Assembly: GCA_030749275.1 (NCBI GenBank)
Contig: JASMKJ010000384.1
Location: 1 to 10,379 of the forward strand
Length of the DNA stretch: 10,379 bases
Direction: 5' to 3'
Source of the DNA: Acidimicrobiales bacterium
GTDB lineage: Bacteria > Actinomycetota > Acidimicrobiia > Acidimicrobiales > Poriferisodalaceae
Positions 8,250 to 10,379 of the stretch are shown in pieces. Under the pieces are notes generated by a model that was not told the origin of the DNA, did not search any database, and was given only the letters and a program-made list of their open reading frames with translations. A program made the position numbers and the translations under genes. Each line of letters starts with the position of its first letter. Position 1 is the stretch's first letter.

Positions 8250-9803
8250 ATGGTTCAGGTCGAAAACGCCCACGAAATAGTTTTGGTCGTCGATTTCGGT
8301 GCCCAATATGCCCAGCTCATAGCCAGAAGAGTTCGCGAGGCGCGTGTCTATAGCGAAATCGTGCCTAACAACATTTCCGTTGACGAACTCAGCCGACGTG
8401 CTCCCAAAGCCATCATTTTCTCCGGCGGACCCAAATCGGTTCACACCGAAGGAGCCCCAACTATTGACCCCGGCATCTACGAACTGGGGATACCGATTCT
8501 TGGGATCTGCTACGGATCTCAACTCATCGCCCAACAGTTAGGAGGGACGGTTGATCGCAGCGGCCACGGAGAATACGGCAGAACCGAAATTCGGCTAACG
8601 GACCACTCCTCGCAGCTGCTCCCTGAAGATGTAGCCCAAGGTGATCCTGTATGGATGTCCCATTTCGATGCCATCAGCCAAGCCCCGGAGGGATTCAACG
8701 TCACCGCCTCCACCAACGATGCCCCAGCTGCTCTGATCGAAAACCCCGACCGTCAATTGTACGGAGTTCAATATCACCCAGAGGTGGCCCACACTCCACA
8801 CGGCCAACAGTTATTAGAACGATTCCTAATCGAAGTTGCGGGATGCAACGCGGACTGGACTATGACGAATGTCATCGAAGAAAGCGTCAACGCAATTAGA
8901 CGACAAGTCGGGCAAGGTACAGCAATCTGTGGTCTGTCCGGAGGAGTCGACAGCGCGGTCGCCGCGGCACTGGTCCACAAGGCGATCGGGGCTCAACTCG
9001 TCTGCGTTTTTGTTGACACCGGGCTTATGCGACTAGGAGAAGGCGACCAGGTCGTCGAAACCTTTCAACGAACCCAAGGGATTGAACTCATTCACGAACG
9101 CGCATCGGACATCTTTTTCAACGCTCTCCAAGGGATCACCGACCCCGAAGACAAGAGAAAAATCATCGGCGAAAAATTCATCCGGATCTTCGAACAAGCA
9201 CAAGGAGGAATCACCGACGCTCGCTTTCTCGTCCAGGGGACCCTGTATCCAGACGTCATCGAATCAGGAACCGAAGAAGCAGCGAAAATCAAGAGCCACC
9301 ACAACGTCGGTGGACTCCCAGAAGATATGGAATTCGAACTCGTCGAACCGTTACGTAACCTCTTTAAAGATGAGGTACGAGCGGTAGGAACTGAACTCGG
9401 TTTACCCGACGAAATAATATGGAGGCAACCGTTCCCAGGCCCGGGACTAGGGGTTCGGATAATCGGGGAAGTCACGCCCGACGCAGTGTCGGTACTGCAG
9501 CAAGCGGACCTAATCGTCCGCGAAGAAATATCCCGTGCAGGCCTAGAACGCGAAATATGGCAAGCATTCGCAGTGTTAGCTGACATACGAAGCGTCGGAG
9601 TGATGGGCGATGAACGCACCTATGCGCGGCCGATCATTATCCGAGCTGTCACCAGTGAAGACGCCATGACAGCCGACTGGGCTCGTTTGCCCTACGACAT
9701 ACTTGAAAACATGTCATCGCGGATCATCAACGAAGTCGACGGCGTCAACCGAGTGGTATACGACATCACTTCCAAACCGCCGGGCACCATCGAATGGGAA
9801 TGA
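8250..9803 (+). CDS. guaA: GMP synthase (glutamine-hydrolysing)
   Basis: GuaA aminates XMP to GMP using ATP and glutamine, the last step of guanine nucleotide synthesis. The 517-residue protein has the full three-part layout. The class I glutamine amidotransferase domain (about 9-195) has the nucleophile Cys87 in GICYGSQ and the partners His176 and Glu178 in QYHPEV. The ATP-pyrophosphatase domain has the P-loop SGGVDS (230-235) and the downstream [13 protein letters not shown] block. The C-terminal dimerisation domain runs to the typical ending KPPGTIEWE. All key residues are present. GAGCGGA at 8233-8239 gives a moderate ribosome site 10 bases before ATG 8250. The 60-base gap before it holds a lone TACAGT (8215-8220) that could be a -10 box, without a -35. 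I see no purine riboswitch in that gap. argJ follows after 4 bases. Confidence 0.98.
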   Translation: MVQVENAHEIVLVVDFGAQYAQLIARRVREARVYSEIVPNNISVDELSRRAPKAIIFSGGPKSVHTEGAPTIDPGIYELGIPILGICYGSQLIAQQLGGTVDRSGHGEYGRTEIRLTDHSSQLLPEDVAQGDPVWMSHFDAISQAPEGFNVTASTNDAPAALIENPDRQLYGVQYHPEVAHTPHGQQLLERFLIEVAGCNADWTMTNVIEESVNAIRRQVGQGTAICGLSGGVDSAVAAALVHKAIGAQLVCVFVDTGLMRLGEGDQVVETFQRTQGIELIHERASDIFFNALQGITDPEDKRKIIGEKFIRIFEQAQGGITDARFLVQGTLYPDVIESGTEEAAKIKSHHNVGGLPEDMEFELVEPLRNLFKDEVRAVGTELGLPDEIIWRQPFPGPGLGVRIIGEVTPDAVSVLQQADLIVREEISRAGLEREIWQAFAVLADIRSVGVMGDERTYARPIIIRAVTSEDAMTADWARLPYDILENMSSRIINEVDGVNRVVYDITSKPPGTIEWE

Positions 9804-9807
9804 TTAC

Positions 9808-10379
9808 GTGACCGATTTACCCCAAGGGTTCACCGTCCACGTTGCCAACATGGGAGTGAAAGACGACACAAACGACCTCATGGTCCTGCACTGCGACACC
9901 GCTGCAACAACTGCCGCAGTCTTCACACAAAGCCGTTTCGCGGGACCAAGCATTCATGTGTCTCGTCAACACCTAGATGCATCCCCAACCGCCAGAGCCG
10001 TCGCCATCATCTCCAAGAACGCCAACGTCGCCACCGGAGAAACCGGTGACGCAAACGCCAAAGAAATAACCGAACTGATAGCAACCGCAATCGGCGCGGA
10101 CTCAACCGACATCGTCATCGGATCCACCGGAGTTATCGGAGTCCAATATCCGATGGACAACATCCGATCTCACCTCACACAACTCCAACTGCCCTTCACG
10201 GAACGATCCGCTGAGCCGGCCGCCGCAGCGATCATGACCACCGACACCCACCCCAAAATCGCAGCAGCGACAGCAGAATCTGCAACGGTCGTTGGCATTG
10301 CTAAAGGCGTCGGCATGATCGAACCAGACATGGCCACCATGATCGCCGTCATCGCAACCGACGCAGAAATCTCTCCCAA
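9808..10379 (+). CDS. argJ: Arginine biosynthesis bifunctional protein ArgJ, N-terminal part (3' end outside window)
   Basis: ArgJ moves the acetyl group from N-acetylornithine to glutamate and, in many bacteria, can also make N-acetylglutamate from acetyl-CoA. The frame opens at GTG 9808 with GGGAA at 9796-9800, 7 bases upstream, and stays open for 190 codons to the window end. It begins LPQGF and continues with an AAVFTQSRFAGPS block, ISKNANVATG, and STGVIGV. These are followed by AAAAIMTTDT and the autocleavage region KGVGMIEPDMATM (166-178), where Thr177 would become the N-terminal nucleophile of the beta subunit. All are classic ArgJ motifs. The usual family length is about 390-410 residues, so roughly the first half is seen. 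The guaA stop is 4 bases upstream, so the two are probably co-transcribed. Confidence 0.95.
   Translation, partial: MTDLPQGFTVHVANMGVKDDTNDLMVLHCDTAATTAAVFTQSRFAGPSIHVSRQHLDASPTARAVAIISKNANVATGETGDANAKEITELIATAIGADSTDIVIGSTGVIGVQYPMDNIRSHLTQLQLPFTERSAEPAAAAIMTTDTHPKIAAATAESATVVGIAKGVGMIEPDMATMIAVIATDAEISP

Noticed and set aside
9092..9619. 175-codon open frame on the - strand opposite guaA
   Set aside because: Serine- and arginine-rich product with no recognisable motif, wholly inside a conserved gene; a shadow of guaA codon use.
9966..10379. - strand open frames opposite the window end
   Set aside because: The + strand here encodes clear ArgJ motifs up to the last base, so these are shadows.

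Overview
The window is a densely packed stretch of bacterial chromosome with every gene on the + strand. I see no mobile element, CRISPR array, RNA gene or phage gene. Sampled lines run at roughly 57-65% G+C. The order acpS-nnrD-alr-tsaE-tsaB-rimI-tsaD-groES-groEL is the well-known Actinomycetota arrangement. Combined with a moderate rather than very high G+C content, GTG starts and weak Shine-Dalgarno sites, it suggests an actinomycete-type bacterium, perhaps an environmental (for example Acidimicrobiia-like) lineage. The phylum is a fairly confident inference; the class is a guess.

Region 1 (1-5337) is one closely spaced, probably co-transcribed block. It holds the 3' end of acpS (carrier-protein activation), nnrD (NAD(P)H-hydrate repair), alr (D-alanine for peptidoglycan), and then tsaE, tsaB, rimI and tsaD. 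TsaB, TsaD and TsaE are three of the components that make the t6A modification of ANN-decoding tRNAs. RimI is the GNAT acetyltransferase that usually travels with them. Three junctions are 4-base ATGA overlaps (nnrD/alr, tsaB/rimI, rimI/tsaD).

Region 2 (5338-7505) is the chaperonin operon. A 145-base spacer carries a plausible promoter and a perfect CIRCE operator, followed by groES, groEL and a strong 13-bp-stem intrinsic terminator. This is the one clearly separate regulatory unit, and it should be repressed by HrcA.

Region 3 (7506-10379) restarts after the terminator. It holds a Nudix hydrolase of the CoA-pyrophosphatase (NudL-like) type, guaA (GMP synthetase) and, only 4 bases downstream, the first 190 codons of argJ (ornithine/glutamate acetyltransferase), which starts with GTG and runs off the window.

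The longest gene-free stretch is 145 bases, so there is no unexplained dark region. I found no evidence of a new biological system. The observations worth a second look are modest: the textbook CIRCE site, a Nudix-box Gly-to-His change, possible leaderless starts, the guaA-argJ pairing and a composition shift at groEL.
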